This document shows positions 1 to 11,265 of a stretch of DNA of 64,000 bases, one piece after another. A program made the translations under genes and the position numbers. Source of the DNA: Chrysomallon squamiferum (Eukaryota; Mollusca; Gastropoda; Neomphalida; Peltospiridae). The stretch is from contig CM022677.1 of assembly GCA_012295275.1 (NCBI GenBank), positions 8,235,630 to 8,299,629 on the forward strand, in the 5' to 3' direction. The notes under the pieces are model-generated. The model did no database searches. It saw nothing but the letters and a program-made list of their open reading frames with translations, and had not been told where the DNA came from. How positions within the stretch are numbered: position 1 is the stretch's first letter; every line of letters begins with the position of its first letter.

Positions 1-1567
1 ACAGATAGAAAAACCCAAAACTGAACTGAATCATTAAAATGACGAATAAAAGAAAAGTTGTGAAAAGCGAGGTTAATGTGATATTATATAATAATGAATG
101 TACAAACATTTTCTTACAAGTTCATTTGCCTATGAAATGTAAAATGTCTATCTATCTCTATGTCTATTAATGCATCTATCTGTCTAGTATTTAACTATAT
201 ACATAAACACCGTCTCACTGATATGAACTTACGTATATAACTATCCTATAAGGTAAACACGTATACCAAAATATTTCTTTTCTATGTGTGTGTATGTCTA
301 TGTATGTGTATGTGTCTATCTCTCTATCTGTTTATTTGTTGATAATTGTTTCTTTCTTTATAATGACTGTATACTGACATAACGATATTAACGATAAAAA
401 CAACAACACTAATTGCAATAATACTAATTAAAATAATTAGTCCTAATCATAATACAAGTCAAATTGAAAACTTCAATAAACTAAACTCCTTGACAAATAT
501 CACACAAGAATACAATGTCTTTAAAGTACCTCATCCTTTTGATTTTATTGCCCCAAGTGGTGGAGTAAAATAAAAAGCATATTTCTTGCCTAATTATCAC
601 ATATTAATCAAGTTTCTTCTGCTGAACTTATAAACCGATTATATGTTTACCTGTTATAATTATCACTAACCTTATGTCTATAGGACTAAAAAATCACTTT
701 TGAAACCTCAAAATGCAGTATAGCGACTGCAAGTCATAATATACCTAGGAGGCCAGAATTGCTCTGAGGCCAGAATTACCCCCAACTAAAAATAATTTTA
801 GTGAATTTAAAATTCAGTGAATGATCTATATTCATGCGACTTGATTTTTTTTTTTTTTTTTTTTTTAAATTTTACCCAACACTCAGTCTTTTTTGTATAT
901 TTACCAACGTGCGTGTTAAATAGAGTTATTTCTCTTAGACCACGAACTTCTGAAATAGATTACTCCTTGCACAGGCGAGGTGACGGTAAATTGGATTTGT
1001 TGCTTTTAGATGAAAATAACTAATTCTGTATAATGTTTTGTAGCAGACAGAACCAGCTTATTAACATTCCCTGCGTTTTCTTTTTCTTTTAACTAACCAG
1101 TTTCCTGTATTTTTGGTTTATTTAACGTGATATTATTATTTGATGAATTATTGTAAAATTGCTATTTCGTTTAATGTTTTTCATTTAATTTTTTAAATTT
1201 AATTAATTTATTTATTTCATTTAGTTTAGTCGAAAAAGTAGTTAGGAAAGGCACAAGAGATCACGGTTTTGTAATACGAACAACCATCTTTATCAGTGTA
1301 AATCATAAAAAGTTCTGAAAGTAGTCGTAAAATAATTGTATTTGGAAATTTTAAAACTTCCGTGACATCACGGAAACTTCCGATCGAAATCCAAGATGGC
1401 AGCATCGAGCGCCGATCATTATTTACACACTTTTAAACATTTAGATCTTTATAATGCAATACTTCTACATGGATCATGAAAAGTAATTTGGAGAAATATG
1501 CCATATAACCAATGCCTCTTATACATAGATGGCTAATACTCTGTAGCAATTGCTGAAAACGTGGTAA

Positions 1568-2245
1568 CATGTTTTTATTTATTTATTTATTTTATTTTAT
1601 TTTTTTTTCGGTCCTTGACGTAATATGCCATCTCGTACCCATATAACAAAATAAAAGAAATAAGTAAATAAATAAAAATAAAATAAAATAATTGAAATAA
1701 AATAAATTAAAATGAAATAAATAATTTTCACTGACGCTAGTTGGAGGGATGGGTCTATCCATATACACACATACATACATACATGTATACATACAGACAC
1801 ACGTGTATAGGAATAATAATATATTTGTATGGTTAGAAGATGATTAGTATGTATATATATATATATATAAAAGGATAAGTAACTACATTTGTGTGTGTGC
1901 ATGTGTGTGTGTGTATAAAAGGGTGGATAGATGGTAGATGATAACAGACAGGTAAATTGATAGACAGAAGAAAGGTAGATCGATTACTAGAAAGATAGAT
2001 AGATGCAAGGAGCCATGAGTATATACTGCACATCTGTAAGAAAGACTGACTCTGTTGCTAATGTATATGGCATAAATAGACAGATAAATAAAAATATTTA
2101 TAGACAGATAACTAGATAGAAAGAGTGTTTCTAAATACATAAAAAGGATGTAAATAAAGAGTGTGTATACGTACGTGTGTGTGTGTGCGTGTGCGTATGT
2201 GTTTTTGAGTGAGTGCAAGATAAACTGTGGCTATGTATAACTGAG
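1568..2245. repeat. Simple-sequence cluster (TTTA, ATAC, TG, GATA)
   Basis: Imperfect short tandem repeats run almost without break: TTTA/TTTTA near 1575-1610, AAATA near 1660-1720, ATAC near 1760-1795, a TA tract near 1850-1868, TG tracts near 1890-1915 and 2175-2200, and GATA-type repeats throughout. The open frames here are repeat translations, not genes. Confidence 0.85.
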
Positions 2246-2250
2246 AAGGT

Positions 2251-2418
2251 GAGATAGATTGATATAGAGATAGCTAGACATCGCTTCAGAGATAGATTGA
2301 TATAGAGATAGCTAGACATCGCTTCAGAGATAGATTGATATAGAGATAGCTAGACATCGCTTCAGAGATAGATTGATATAGAGATAGCTAGACATCGCTT
2401 CAGAGATAGATTGATATG
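2251..2418. repeat. 38-bp tandem repeat, about 4.4 copies
   Basis: The unit begins GAGATAGATTGATATAGAGA and ends in GACATCGCTTCA. It recurs at 2251, 2289, 2327 and 2365, with a partial fifth copy at 2403. The copies are nearly identical. The matching place in the right inverted arm (about 43790-43832) has a single copy, so the array expanded after the arms separated. Confidence 0.95.
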
Positions 2419-3705
2419 TTAGGTAGACAATAATTAGGTACATATATAGCTAGATATATACAGCTAACAGATAAACTGATGTGTATGTGTGTGCATAAAT
2501 ATAAATGTGCATAAATATATGTGTTAGAGAGAATGGGTATATAAATGTGTGTCAAAGATAGTGTGCTTTTTGTGGATTTTTGGAAGAGTCAGTTGATTGA
2601 TAGAGAGAATAGATTAAATATGAATAAATACATGAGTGAATAGATGTATGTGTATATATATATGTGTGTTAGAGAGGGTAGATATAGATGAATGGATGGA
2701 CACACACACAAACACATACACAAACATACATTATATATGCAAACAACATAAATAGAAATGTAGATACATAGATTCATAATCATGAGTATTTGTATTTATG
2801 TTAGAGGATTGGTATATAACTGAATGTATGAATAATAGTGTGTTTATATTGGTGTTAGATTGCAGTTAGATAGCTAGACTGAGAGAGACTGATATGTAGG
2901 TGTGGTTATATGTGTTTGTGTGTTATAGAGAGAGAACAGGTATTGACCTCACTATGAAACAGAGAAGTATGCCATGTGTGTATGATTTGTCAGAGAATGA
3001 AAGATAATTATATAAATAAATATAGATATAGACAGACAGACAGACAGAGGATAGTGATGAATAAATGGATAGTTAGAATTATGGACTGAAAGGTTTTCAA
3101 TTATATAAGCAATTACTTTTCAGACATTATCATATTGTTAACAAATAAGGTCCTTATTGTAGGTCCATGGATTGAGTGATATATCAATGGAATTTGGCTT
3201 AATATATAAACTGTGTTGAGAGGAATATATGGAGTTAGGAGGGAGGCATGACTGGAAGTACCAATAAATTGTTAATGACAGATTAGTGATTTCTCGCATT
3301 GTTTATGAAGAGAACATTAATCTGGAAGTCTAGTCTGTGTTTATCTACGCTGAAAGCATAGTCGTCATCTGCTGATTAGAAGGTAAATATGATAAGATAA
3401 GAAGTGTCTATAATATTTTCTGTTAAATAGCACATTAAACAGAGAACCTATAATACTTAATTACACTTAAACATCTGGTAAAATAAAATAATCCAGTGAA
3501 TTAGAGTAATCTGGAGAGTGACAGTAGAGAATAAGAAAGCCAGAGTGAAATATTTATATGTCATATATCCAATACAAATATATTCTTAAGTACATACACT
3601 TCTGTCTATACTCTGTTGGCCTGTCTGTCTATCTGTATATAGAAAGAACTTTCAAAGTAATAGCACTGTATTCAAAATTAGAAAAAGTAGCAATACGCTT
3701 TATAT

Positions 3706-4227
3706 AGATTGCTAAGAGCGGCTAACCACACGAGATTTCTGTCTTCTCAGTATGAATAAAAACTGATATCATTTCTGAAATGAGTTTCAACACTTCAACA
3801 TAATAAATGAATAGAACAAATTAAAATGTATAAACTGTACTTAATTATGTAATAATGTAGATTTTAAAAACAAAGTCTGTGCTCAACCTGATTGCATGAA
3901 AGAGAAAAACAAGAACAATTTTTAAATTAGAAAAATATTAATCTTTATAAATGTAAAAATATATATCGTACATGGATTGAATATATATATATGTATGTAA
4001 TCTAAAACATTTCTGAATTATTGTTACTGAGAGGAAAAATCTTCTTTAATTTGCTGTGTCCACCACTGATCAAGATATAAATGACTGGCATGATTTACGT
4101 GTTTATGATGTTTCGTGTTTGAAACGTTTTGTCAACTTTTGTGTTCATCACTTGTTTTTGCCAGTTCATGCTTGGACTGCTTTTCGCTTCAAGTCAGCTC
4201 CAGGTCGTGCTTTTCACGTGGGCCGCT
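3706..4227. other. Intergenic, no gene seen
   Basis: AT-rich sequence between the inverted arm and the PMDV repeat cluster. I see no conserved coding block, no RNA gene and no repeat array beyond short AT tracts. Confidence 0.6.
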
Positions 4228-4400
4228 ACACACGGGAAGAGGGTGGAGCCCATGGACGTCGGTGTCCTTGCATTGGACGTGAACGATCGGGAGAACAAAG
4301 AAATCCACCTGTACAAGAAGAAAAGAAAAATGTTTATTTATTATATAATGTTATCTTTACTTCATTCGCAGTATAGCTGTTTCTAATATGAAAGTAGAGA
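4228..4400 (+). other. PMDV module, plus-oriented half, copy 1
   Basis: From the ACACGGGAAGAGGG sequence, this block is repeated at 5633 with high identity through the following AAGAAGAAAAGAAAAATGTTT. In the plus strand one frame reads KRVEPMDVGVLALDV and then a lysine-rich stretch. The EPMDV core resembles the minus-strand EPMDVD tail exons next to it, so the two halves may be inverted relatives. Read on the minus strand, the same block begins after a good acceptor (pyrimidine tract ending TTGTACAG, near 4309-4330), so coding orientation is uncertain. In the second copy the plus frame is broken by one base. Function unknown. Confidence 0.4.
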
Positions 4401-4450
4401 ATATTTTCGTAAAATAATAATGTTTCAACATATTTTATTATAACTTATAC

Positions 4451-4524
4451 TCAGGATGTATCCATTGGTTGAATATCTTTGTCGTCGAAGGGGTCCACGT
4501 CCATGGGCTCTTCCACGCGGATTT
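4451..4524 (-). other. PMDV terminal-exon-like piece, copy 1
   Basis: The minus strand reads IRVEEPMDVDPFDDKDIQ, then PMDTS and a TGA at 4453-4451. An AATAAA lies about 15 bases beyond the stop, as at a 3' terminal exon. Two further copies sit at 4914-4987 and 5858-5957, all on the minus strand. In this copy the upstream splice acceptor is unclear: a CAG lies about 25 bases further upstream and the reading stays open back to an ATG. An acidic, Pro-Met-Asp-rich C-terminal tail is all that can be said. I do not recognise the protein. Confidence 0.5.
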
Positions 4525-4616
4525 GAAATGTTTTCATTTTTTTTAGTTTCTGAAGAAACATAGTAATCCAAGGGTAACTAAAAACTTGTTTCTCAGCTGA
4601 AATGTAAATAACTGTC

Positions 4617-4617
<1 letters not shown>

Positions 4618-4691
<74 letters not shown>

Positions 4692-4711
4692 TATATATAT
4701 ATATATATATT
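4618..4711. repeat. (TAA)n followed by (TA)n microsatellite
   Basis: About 24 TAA triplets run directly into about 10 TA dinucleotides. The array separates the first two PMDV exon copies. Confidence 0.97.
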
Positions 4712-4913
4712 ATGACTCAAAATAAATAAATAAATAATTGAGTATTGAAAAGACTCTTGTATATAGCATTAATACCAATACGGGCTGTTATGTGAAGTGC
4801 TAATATAACAGAACAACAATGTCTGGAGGTGCCTGCACATGTAGTCATGGCGCCAGCTTGTATAGTTGAGATCTTTAGAATAATAAATAAACATATTGTA
4901 TTATAACTTATAC

Positions 4914-4987
4914 TCAGGATGTGTCCATGGGTTGAATGTCTCTGTCGTCGAAGTTGTCCACGTCCATGAGCTCTTCCACGCGGATTC
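4914..4987 (-). other. PMDV terminal-exon-like piece, copy 2
   Basis: The minus strand reads IRVEELMDVDNFDDRDIQ, then PMDTS and TGA. Relative to copy 1 it has Pro-to-Leu and Pro-to-Asn-type changes. The AATAAA downstream has become AATACA. There is a pyrimidine tract upstream, but the CAG acceptor of copy 3 is changed to CTG here. It therefore looks like a decayed copy of the same terminal exon. The following 100 bases (to about 5098) also match the sequence next to copy 3. Confidence 0.5.
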
Positions 4988-5098
4988 AGAAACAAAGAAA
5001 ATAAATAATGTTAAAATACTTTTTATAAACCATTATCTAAATAATCTTAGACTTGAAGAAGTAATGAAAAGTTGTTGTCTGAGAATGAGATTTATGTT

Positions 5099-5632
5099 TC
5101 CGCCATTGTTTTATTTCTTTTATTTTTATTTTTATTATATAATTCTTATTTTATTTAGGATTCTGTAGAAAAACATGTTCGTAAGTAACCAAAATAAACA
5201 CAGTTTTCAATTAAATATCTGATCTAACATTAATATAGCATAATCTAATTTGAACAAAACACCAATTTAAACTAAAATATGTTAATAATATAAAAATTAA
5301 ACTCACATCAATGTGGACCCTCATTATTTGTAGATGAAATTCAGTATATAAAGCGGAAAAAACCAAACAAACATTATTTTAAGGATATAAAATAGAATTA
5401 TCCGCTTAGGATACATTTTAATTTGTAAGTAGAAAGTCTTTAATTATTTAAATGTTATTATAATTTAATCTGTTATCGTAGTCGTAATAATAAAAAAAAA
5501 TCTGTAAGATTTCTAGTTATTTTAGGCATCCCTACACCCCAAAATATTTGACTTAGAAATAATTCTTGATATTTAAACCAATATACAACAAAGGTACAAA
5601 TGTTTGATCCAAGAGGTCCCATAATATTCTAC
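5099..5632. other. Intergenic, AT-rich
   Basis: T-rich and AT-rich sequence between the PMDV copies. I see no coding block or structured repeat. Confidence 0.6.
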
Positions 5633-5800
5633 ACACGGGAAGAGGGTGGAGCCTATGGACGTCGGTGTCCTTGCATTGGCCGTGAGCGATCGGGAGTACC
5701 AAAGAAATCCACCTGTACAAGAAGAAAAGAAAAATGTTTAGTTATTATATAATGTCATGTTTACTTCATTCGCAGTATAGCTGTGTCTAATATGAAAGTA
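5633..5800 (+). other. PMDV module, plus-oriented half, copy 2
   Basis: A near-copy of 4230-4400. One inserted base in the GAGTACCAAAG segment (copy 1 GAGAACAAAG) shifts the plus-strand frame after the EPMDV core. It is followed, as in copy 1, by a minus-strand PMDV tail exon, so the whole plus-half and minus-half unit duplicated together. Confidence 0.45.
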
Positions 5801-5857
5801 GAGAATATATGCGAAAAATAATAATGTTTCAACATATTTTATTATGATACCTTATTC

Positions 5858-5957
5858 TCAGGTTGTATCTATGGGTTCCCCGAATGGGTCAACCTCCATT
5901 GGTTGAATGTCTCTGTCGTCGAAGGGGTCGACGTCCATGGGCTCTTCGAAACGGATT
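5858..5957 (-). other. PMDV terminal exon, copy 3 (best preserved)
   Basis: On the minus strand an acceptor (TTATTTTCAG) is followed by 100 nt reading IRFEEPMDVDPFDDRDIQ, PMEVDPFGEPIDTT and TGA. The tail holds an internal peptide repeat, PMDVDPFDD then PMEVDPFGE. An AATAAA follows the stop within about 20 bases. Acceptor, open frame, stop and polyA signal together fit a genuine 3' terminal exon, perhaps one of several alternatives in the cluster. The upstream exons would lie at higher coordinates, across or beyond the N gap. Family not recognised. Confidence 0.5.
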
Positions 5958-6065
5958 CTGAAAATAACAGAACTGTTCAAGTATTTTATAGAAACCATTA
6001 ACTAAATATTTTTAGACGTGAAGAATTAATAAAATAATAGTTGTCAGATAATGAGATATGTTTTA

Positions 6066-6265
6066 NNNNNNNNNNNNNNNNNNNNNNNNNNNNNNNNNNN
6101 NNNNNNNNNNNNNNNNNNNNNNNNNNNNNNNNNNNNNNNNNNNNNNNNNNNNNNNNNNNNNNNNNNNNNNNNNNNNNNNNNNNNNNNNNNNNNNNNNNNN
6201 NNNNNNNNNNNNNNNNNNNNNNNNNNNNNNNNNNNNNNNNNNNNNNNNNNNNNNNNNNNNNNNNN
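6066..6265. other. Assembly gap (200 N)
   Basis: A run of exactly 200 N, presumably a placeholder gap. Open frames drawn across it are meaningless. Confidence 0.99.
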
Positions 6266-6513
6266 ATCTAATGATGCATTTATCAATTCAAATTATTTAC
6301 TGAAAGATAATTTAAAGTTAGATAACAAATATGTCTAAAATAAATTTGAATCACATAATTAAAGCTAAAGTAGAATTTTTCATTCAGAAAGACCTTCAAC
6401 AAAATTAACATAGATCTGTATTTCTTTATGAACTAATTTCACACACACCTCAACATCATTCCTTAAGCCATGCATTTAATACCACCTTGAAAATGACCAA
6501 GGTGTAACCAGAC

Positions 6514-6978
6514 TTGCTAATCATTATTCATTGTGAAAAATCCCACAATAAAGGGCAACTGATTATTTCTGATAACTTACTGAATCACAACAATTTGTAT
6601 AAATGTTTAGAACTTGGCAGAAAAAACTATGTGATTGCAGTAATTTTGATAACATATTGCATTACCTTTCTGGGACAGCACAGTACTGACTCTATACATC
6701 TAATTTTAGATTTGATTAAAAATACAATAAACTTATCCAGAATAATAATCTTTTAATCCGAAAAGATCATTTTAGAATCAGATGATATAATTAATGCAAA
6801 CCACAAAAAAGTTGTTTATGCCTGCAGATCTTTTTGTTATATATATATCATAAAGTTAGCAGATTTGATTCCTCAACAAGGAAGTGACCCAGCTGAAAAA
6901 AAAAAAATCATTGAACAAAATAATGCAGACAATCACATGATGCTGCAAACACTAACAGTTAATGAGTTAAAACCTTGA
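6514..6978 (+). pseudogene. Broken open frame, unknown protein
   Basis: One frame is open for about 155 codons except for a single TAA at 6754-6756, which is long for this AT-rich DNA. The second half reads like protein, for example VVYACRSFCYIYIIKLADL and later NNADNHMMLQTLTVNELK. The final LTVNELK faintly resembles the start of a SAP-type motif, but that is too little to assign. I do not recognise the family. It could be a decayed exon or transposon fragment, or chance. Confidence 0.3.
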
Positions 6979-8860
6979 TTAAAAAATATATTACAGAGAA
7001 CAAAAATAAAAGAGAATTCTGCCATTTTCACTAAGTCTTCTTCTATATGAATGAAAATTACCTGTGATGCAAACAACTGAATTACCCTGAATAAAAATGG
7101 TGTGCAAATATTTTTTTTAGTAAAGTAGTGGTTTCACTTTATTTGCTGAATGGAAAAGTGTTGTGCCATTTTAATTTTTATTTTAACTTAACCTCTTAAT
7201 TTTGTTCTATTATTGCTTTATTTATTCTTTTGCATTTTATTATAGTTTTGAATTTATTCTATTCAAAATCAATTAGCTTAATATAAAAACAATATAGTTG
7301 CGAATGTGAAACTGTAGAAAATGTTTATCATTAAGTTCTGGTTAATATTTTGAACAAAATTATTAAAATTACATTGATCACATTGATCACAAATTAAAGA
7401 AAATCAAAATTAATATTTCAAAGAAAACATTTTTAGCATTAGCAGTTTTTTTTAGCTCTCTTAACAATACTTTATTATAACACTTTCGTTATATTCAAAG
7501 AACTAAAAACTTAAAATGATAAAAATAGTAGAATAATGCTATAAGTGTATAATTAAGTTGTACATCACTATCAGACGAGAATCTAACAAGATTTAATTTT
7601 TTTTTAATGGTATTTTTTAGCATTTGCATGAAATTGAAATGATCTGCAAATGGTTTATTTTATGAATTCAGTGGAAAATAAACTGGCAGAATTCTTACTG
7701 ATCTTTTAACTAGATAAGAAAAGTAACATAATCAGTGACAATGTAACAACATGGAATATTCAAACAGTATACATATATTAGACAGGGTATATCTTATATC
7801 TTGCATGCGACCTCATATCAGATTAAACATAAATACATATAATGACCCCTTCATATATATAGAAAATTTAATTCTATGAAAGTGACTTGAAGAATTCCTA
7901 TATTTAAAGTTTTTAAAACAGATCAGGGTTTTTCATTAATTATAAATGCACTCACAAACACATATATACATATACAATTATCAAATGTATATAATTATAA
8001 TTATGATGTAATAGTTCTAACAGACTGTGTTTAAAAAACAAACTTATTCCAGATTTAATTACTATACAATGTTTTAGTGCAACACAAACACATACACACA
8101 TACATACATACATACATACAAGCTTGCAACTCACCAACATTCGTAAAGGTTTGGATTTGTCCATGTTTTCAGGTGAGATGATCTGAATGGTCACAATCAG
8201 TTTTACACATAATCACCTGCAACACCAGAAAGATTTTATATACTTATAGTGAGTGAAAATAAATAAATATATAATGTGTAATCCACCAGATTGCTAGTTG
8301 ATATTCTCAGTAATAGTTGAAATGCATATTAATAAAAAAAACAAAAAAAAACTGAAACAACAACAGTCACCCAGTGTTACTTCTGGAGATAACAAAAAAC
8401 CAACAAACTGCCAACACAATCCAGCCCATTAAGAAAAGATTTAAGGAAAAAAGAAGTAAAGAAAAATTTGTTTCTTGATAACTGTGTGATATTATCAATC
8501 TAATTATCATTTACAGTTTTTATACAAATAAAACTTAAGAAAGAAAAAGCAATACATTTTTCTCCTGTACCATTTCTGTACCAAATATAATTAAAACTTC
8601 ACTGCTACCATTTTCTGCATATTCAGCAGGCTTATTGTCATCCATTCTGAAACAGAAATGACAGGGGTAATAAATCAAATAAGTCAGCAGGTAATTTAAA
8701 TATTTTGGAAAATAACAAAGAATTACTAAGAAATGTATTTAAAATAATTTTAAAAAATAATAGAAATTACAATGTTTCCCATCAATGCAACAACTATCAG
8801 CAGTAAAACAAACCTTAAACCTGTAGCATCTCAAAGATCAACAATCTTTGAAGAGTGACC
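6979..8860. other. Intergenic, AT-rich
   Basis: No coding block found. It holds CA and ATAC short repeats near 8083-8120 and poly-A/T runs. Confidence 0.6.
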
Positions 8861-8864
8861 TTTG

Positions 8865-9111
8865 TCATTCAAGACCTGACAACAGAAATGTCTCTTTCTC
8901 AATGGGCTCAGTCATCCAGTACTCAATCTCTGCAGCTACCTGCATACTTGATTTCAGTACATGCAGCCTGTTCCATTGTTTTGTTGATGTGATTGTAGCT
9001 GCTGTCTGGAAGAGGGGGTGGCAGAATATTTGCAAGTCCACACACTCCCCACCTATACATCTCATCACAAATGCAGCTTGATGATTTATGGTGTTCACTG
9101 ACCGGTTTCAT
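8865..9111 (-). other. Possible coding remnant, unknown
   Basis: A locally less AT-rich block with two overlapping open minus frames of 60-77 codons. One reads TAATITSTKQWNRLHVLK and then VAAEIEYWMTEPIEKETF. The base composition stands out from its surroundings, which suggests former exon or transposon coding sequence. Another open frame follows on the same strand at 9197-9391. I recognise neither. Confidence 0.3.
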
Positions 9112-9196
9112 ACAGCAATTTGGTCACAAGAAGGGAAGGACCTCTGCCTGTTACACTTACTGTGGAACAATGAAATACAAATTCACTATCTAAATT

Positions 9197-9391
9197 TTAA
9201 ATTAAGCATATCAACATGACAAAAACAATAAACAAGTTGTGACAAAATGTTCCAGCCAAATCATTATGTTGTTTCATTCTGTCATTGTCTTTCATTATTT
9301 TCTTCAGCTCTTCATTTTTCACCTGAGATCTAGTGGGTGTGGTCTTTCTTTTTCCAGGAATGTCATTTTCGGTTCCACTGACACTTGGCAC
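9197..9391 (-). other. Possible exon, lysine-rich, unknown
   Basis: The minus frame reads PSVSGTENDIPGKRKTTP followed by a charged helix, SQVKNEELKKIMKDNDRMKQ. An acceptor-like CAG precedes it at about 9393-9395. The charged, helix-forming composition resembles the linker or tail of a DNA-binding or transposase-derived protein, but nothing diagnostic is visible. Confidence 0.35.
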
Positions 9392-9399
9392 TGTTAGTT

Positions 9400-10600
9400 T
9401 CCACTAAACTTTCAGCAGGTCCATTGTTTCTTGGTACATACATGTGTTTCGTTTTTTTTTTTATTTACTTTATTTTGAGCCAGATGGGTTGCCATTTTGG
9501 TTTTTGGGGCAGTATTGTTTTAATATATTTGAAGTTACATTGAAAAAAGCTTCTTAACTTTATTTTTTAATTTTATTTTACATTATAAACTTTTCGGACA
9601 ATATAAATGTTCACAACTGACTTGGTACAATTTAACGTAACTATTGTTCTTGTTACATTTATCAGAACAATTTCTCTAAAAACAAATAATATTAGTATTA
9701 TACTATAACTACTACCACCACTACAACCAGTAATTTGACTACAACCAGTTTTTTTTAATCACCATGAGTCTCACAAGATACGGAGACAGCATCATCAACT
9801 AAAACATCACCAAGATCAATTCTACATCATTACTACAATAAGTAGTTTATTATTAATAATGCTACAAGTACTAATGCTGTAAGAACAATATTACTACAAC
9901 AACAGAACTGACTAATACTACTAGTATAACAATAACAACCTCTACAGATGTTCCTTTCTGCCATATTCTTTGATGACATTTCTCTCCTGTGGTGACCTCA
10001 CAGAATTAGCTCTTCTTGTGTACAGAGCAGTTTATTTACCTTTTTAGTTATGTGTGAGTCTGTCAGAGAGACAGAGAGGCCATGAAACATTTACATGTAC
10101 ATATCCTATTCAAAACCAAAACAGAAAACCAGACCTAATATAAATTATGTTGATTAACTAGTTATTAAGATTAATATATTTTAAAATTACCACCGAAGTC
10201 ATTATTTTATTTACAAACATTATTTTATTAAACAAACAATGAAAACTGAGATACAACAGCTACTGTACATCCATCTCCAATGTATTTTAGATGTCTGTCA
10301 TTACAGGAATAGTAACAGGAAAGTTAAACATTTTAAAATACTCTGTTTTAAAATATAGACATTTACAACAAACTAATCAGGTCTATATGAATGGATCTGC
10401 TAAGTGTGTGTGTTTGTGTGTGTGTGTGTGTGTGAAAGAGAGACATGTAACATGATATAAAATGTGGTGTTACAAAATACTAATGTATGCATGTGTACTT
10501 ATTGATATATTAGTTACAAAATGCAACTTCCTACATTAAATTAAATTAAACTTCGTTAGGTTTAGAATAATGAGAAATACATAAGAAAACAAATTCAAAT
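9400..10600. other. Intergenic with (TG)n near 10400
   Basis: AT-rich, ACTACT-type short repeats at 9690-9950, and a TG microsatellite at about 10403-10434. From about 10489 the sequence matches 60130 onwards, the start of a segmental duplication shared with the 60 kb region. Confidence 0.6.
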
Positions 10601-10604
10601 TCAC

Positions 10605-10701
10605 CTGTAGTTTTTTTTTTTCTCTTTTACAGTGACAGCAGTACAAACTTTATCCTCAGTGCTGGAGAGCACCTTCTGCTGAAACAACTTCACTAGCAAA
10701 C
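10605..10701 (-). pseudogene. Exon M2, copy A
   Basis: The minus strand has an acceptor TTTAG before GTTTGCTAG and a donor CTACAG/GTGAAT, giving a 97-nt exon. It reads LLVKLFQQKVLSSTEDKVC, then TAVTVKEK. The first codon is completed by the single G left by exon M1 (10868), giving QQWQ-G-LLVKLF, so phases agree. The exon ends in phase 2, matching exon M3 elsewhere. A second copy lies at 60253-60348. Near the 3' end a poly-A stretch replaces the more varied lysine-rich sequence of copy B. I do not know the protein. The sequence from about 9.5 to 10.6 kb, downstream on this strand, contains no M3. Confidence 0.55.
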
Positions 10702-10867
10702 CTAAACATCAATTATGTGCATTCTGAAAAAAAGAAATACAAAATAAAATAATAAAAATAATAAACTGTTATAGATAAATAGCTAACGTTTTTGTTATTA
10801 TTAAAATTTAAATTGTACAGGCACGATTTACTGGATTATTCAGTAATTTATCACTAATAAAACATAC

Positions 10868-11045
10868 CCTGCCACTGTTGAGAGGTTTCTGAAAAAATTC
10901 TAACACCGGCCTCACACATCACTTGACAGCAGACTTGATTCATATTATCAATAGTCTCTTGTATCCCTTCCCTTTCCTTCTTGTTCCTGTCTCTAATACT
11001 AGATGTGGTGCACTGCCATGAACTGACTGAAGACAGGATACACAT
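10868..11045 (-). pseudogene. Exon M1, copy A
   Basis: The minus frame contains KKEREGIQETIDNMNQ, then VCCQVMCEAGVRIFSETSQQ and WQG, ending at a consensus-like donor G/GTATGT at 10867. Copy B at 61017 keeps ACVRMFSETSQQWQG and the same donor, and that between-copy conservation is the best support for coding. The 5' edge is unclear because the upstream part runs into a degenerate tandem repeat (10985-11265). It is probably helical, with several cysteines. Not a family I recognise. Confidence 0.5.
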
Positions 11046-11265
11046 ACCACAGTCTCTAACATATTAGATTCAATGCACTGCCTTGAACAAACAGACTCAC
11101 TGTCAGGGTAGTAAACACCAGACACAACTCACTGGCTGGAACAGATTTACTGACAGTGTAGCACATACCAGTCTCTAATATACTAGACTCAACATACTGG
11201 ATGGAACACAGGTATTAAGTACCACAGTCTAATATGTGATGTACTGGATGGAACAAACAGATATC
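10985..11265. repeat. Degenerate minisatellite
   Basis: The motif CTCTAAYATAYTAGA followed by a CACTGCC- or ATACTGG-type segment and GAAC recurs about every 60-120 bases, at about 10991, 11053, 11174 and 11226, with CACATACCA between copies. Units are uneven and diverged. Confidence 0.6.

Larger units (their letters stand above)
112..3705. repeat. Left arm of large inverted duplication
   Basis: Read in reverse complement, this stretch matches 42213-46306 collinearly over about 3.6 kb. Outer anchor: AACATTTTCTTAC at 112 pairs with the reverse complement of the end of the right arm near 46306, and both continue through TTCATTTGCCTATGAAATG. A middle anchor is the block around 1380-1560, which includes CCAAGATGGCAGCATCGA. 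The inner anchor is the AGAAAAAGTAGCAATAC block near 3690, paired with about 42213-42235. By eye the arms differ at roughly one base in ten and by several indels, so this is not a recent copy. No long open frame is shared by the arms. The arm contains many ATAC, GATA and TG simple repeats, and I see no gene in it. Confidence 0.88.

Noticed and set aside
4451-4720. 89-codon minus frame with poly-isoleucine
   Set aside because: The N-terminal two thirds are TAA/TA microsatellite. Only the PMDV tail is kept as a feature.
6041-6338. Open frames across the N run
   Set aside because: Unknown bases. No evidence of coding.
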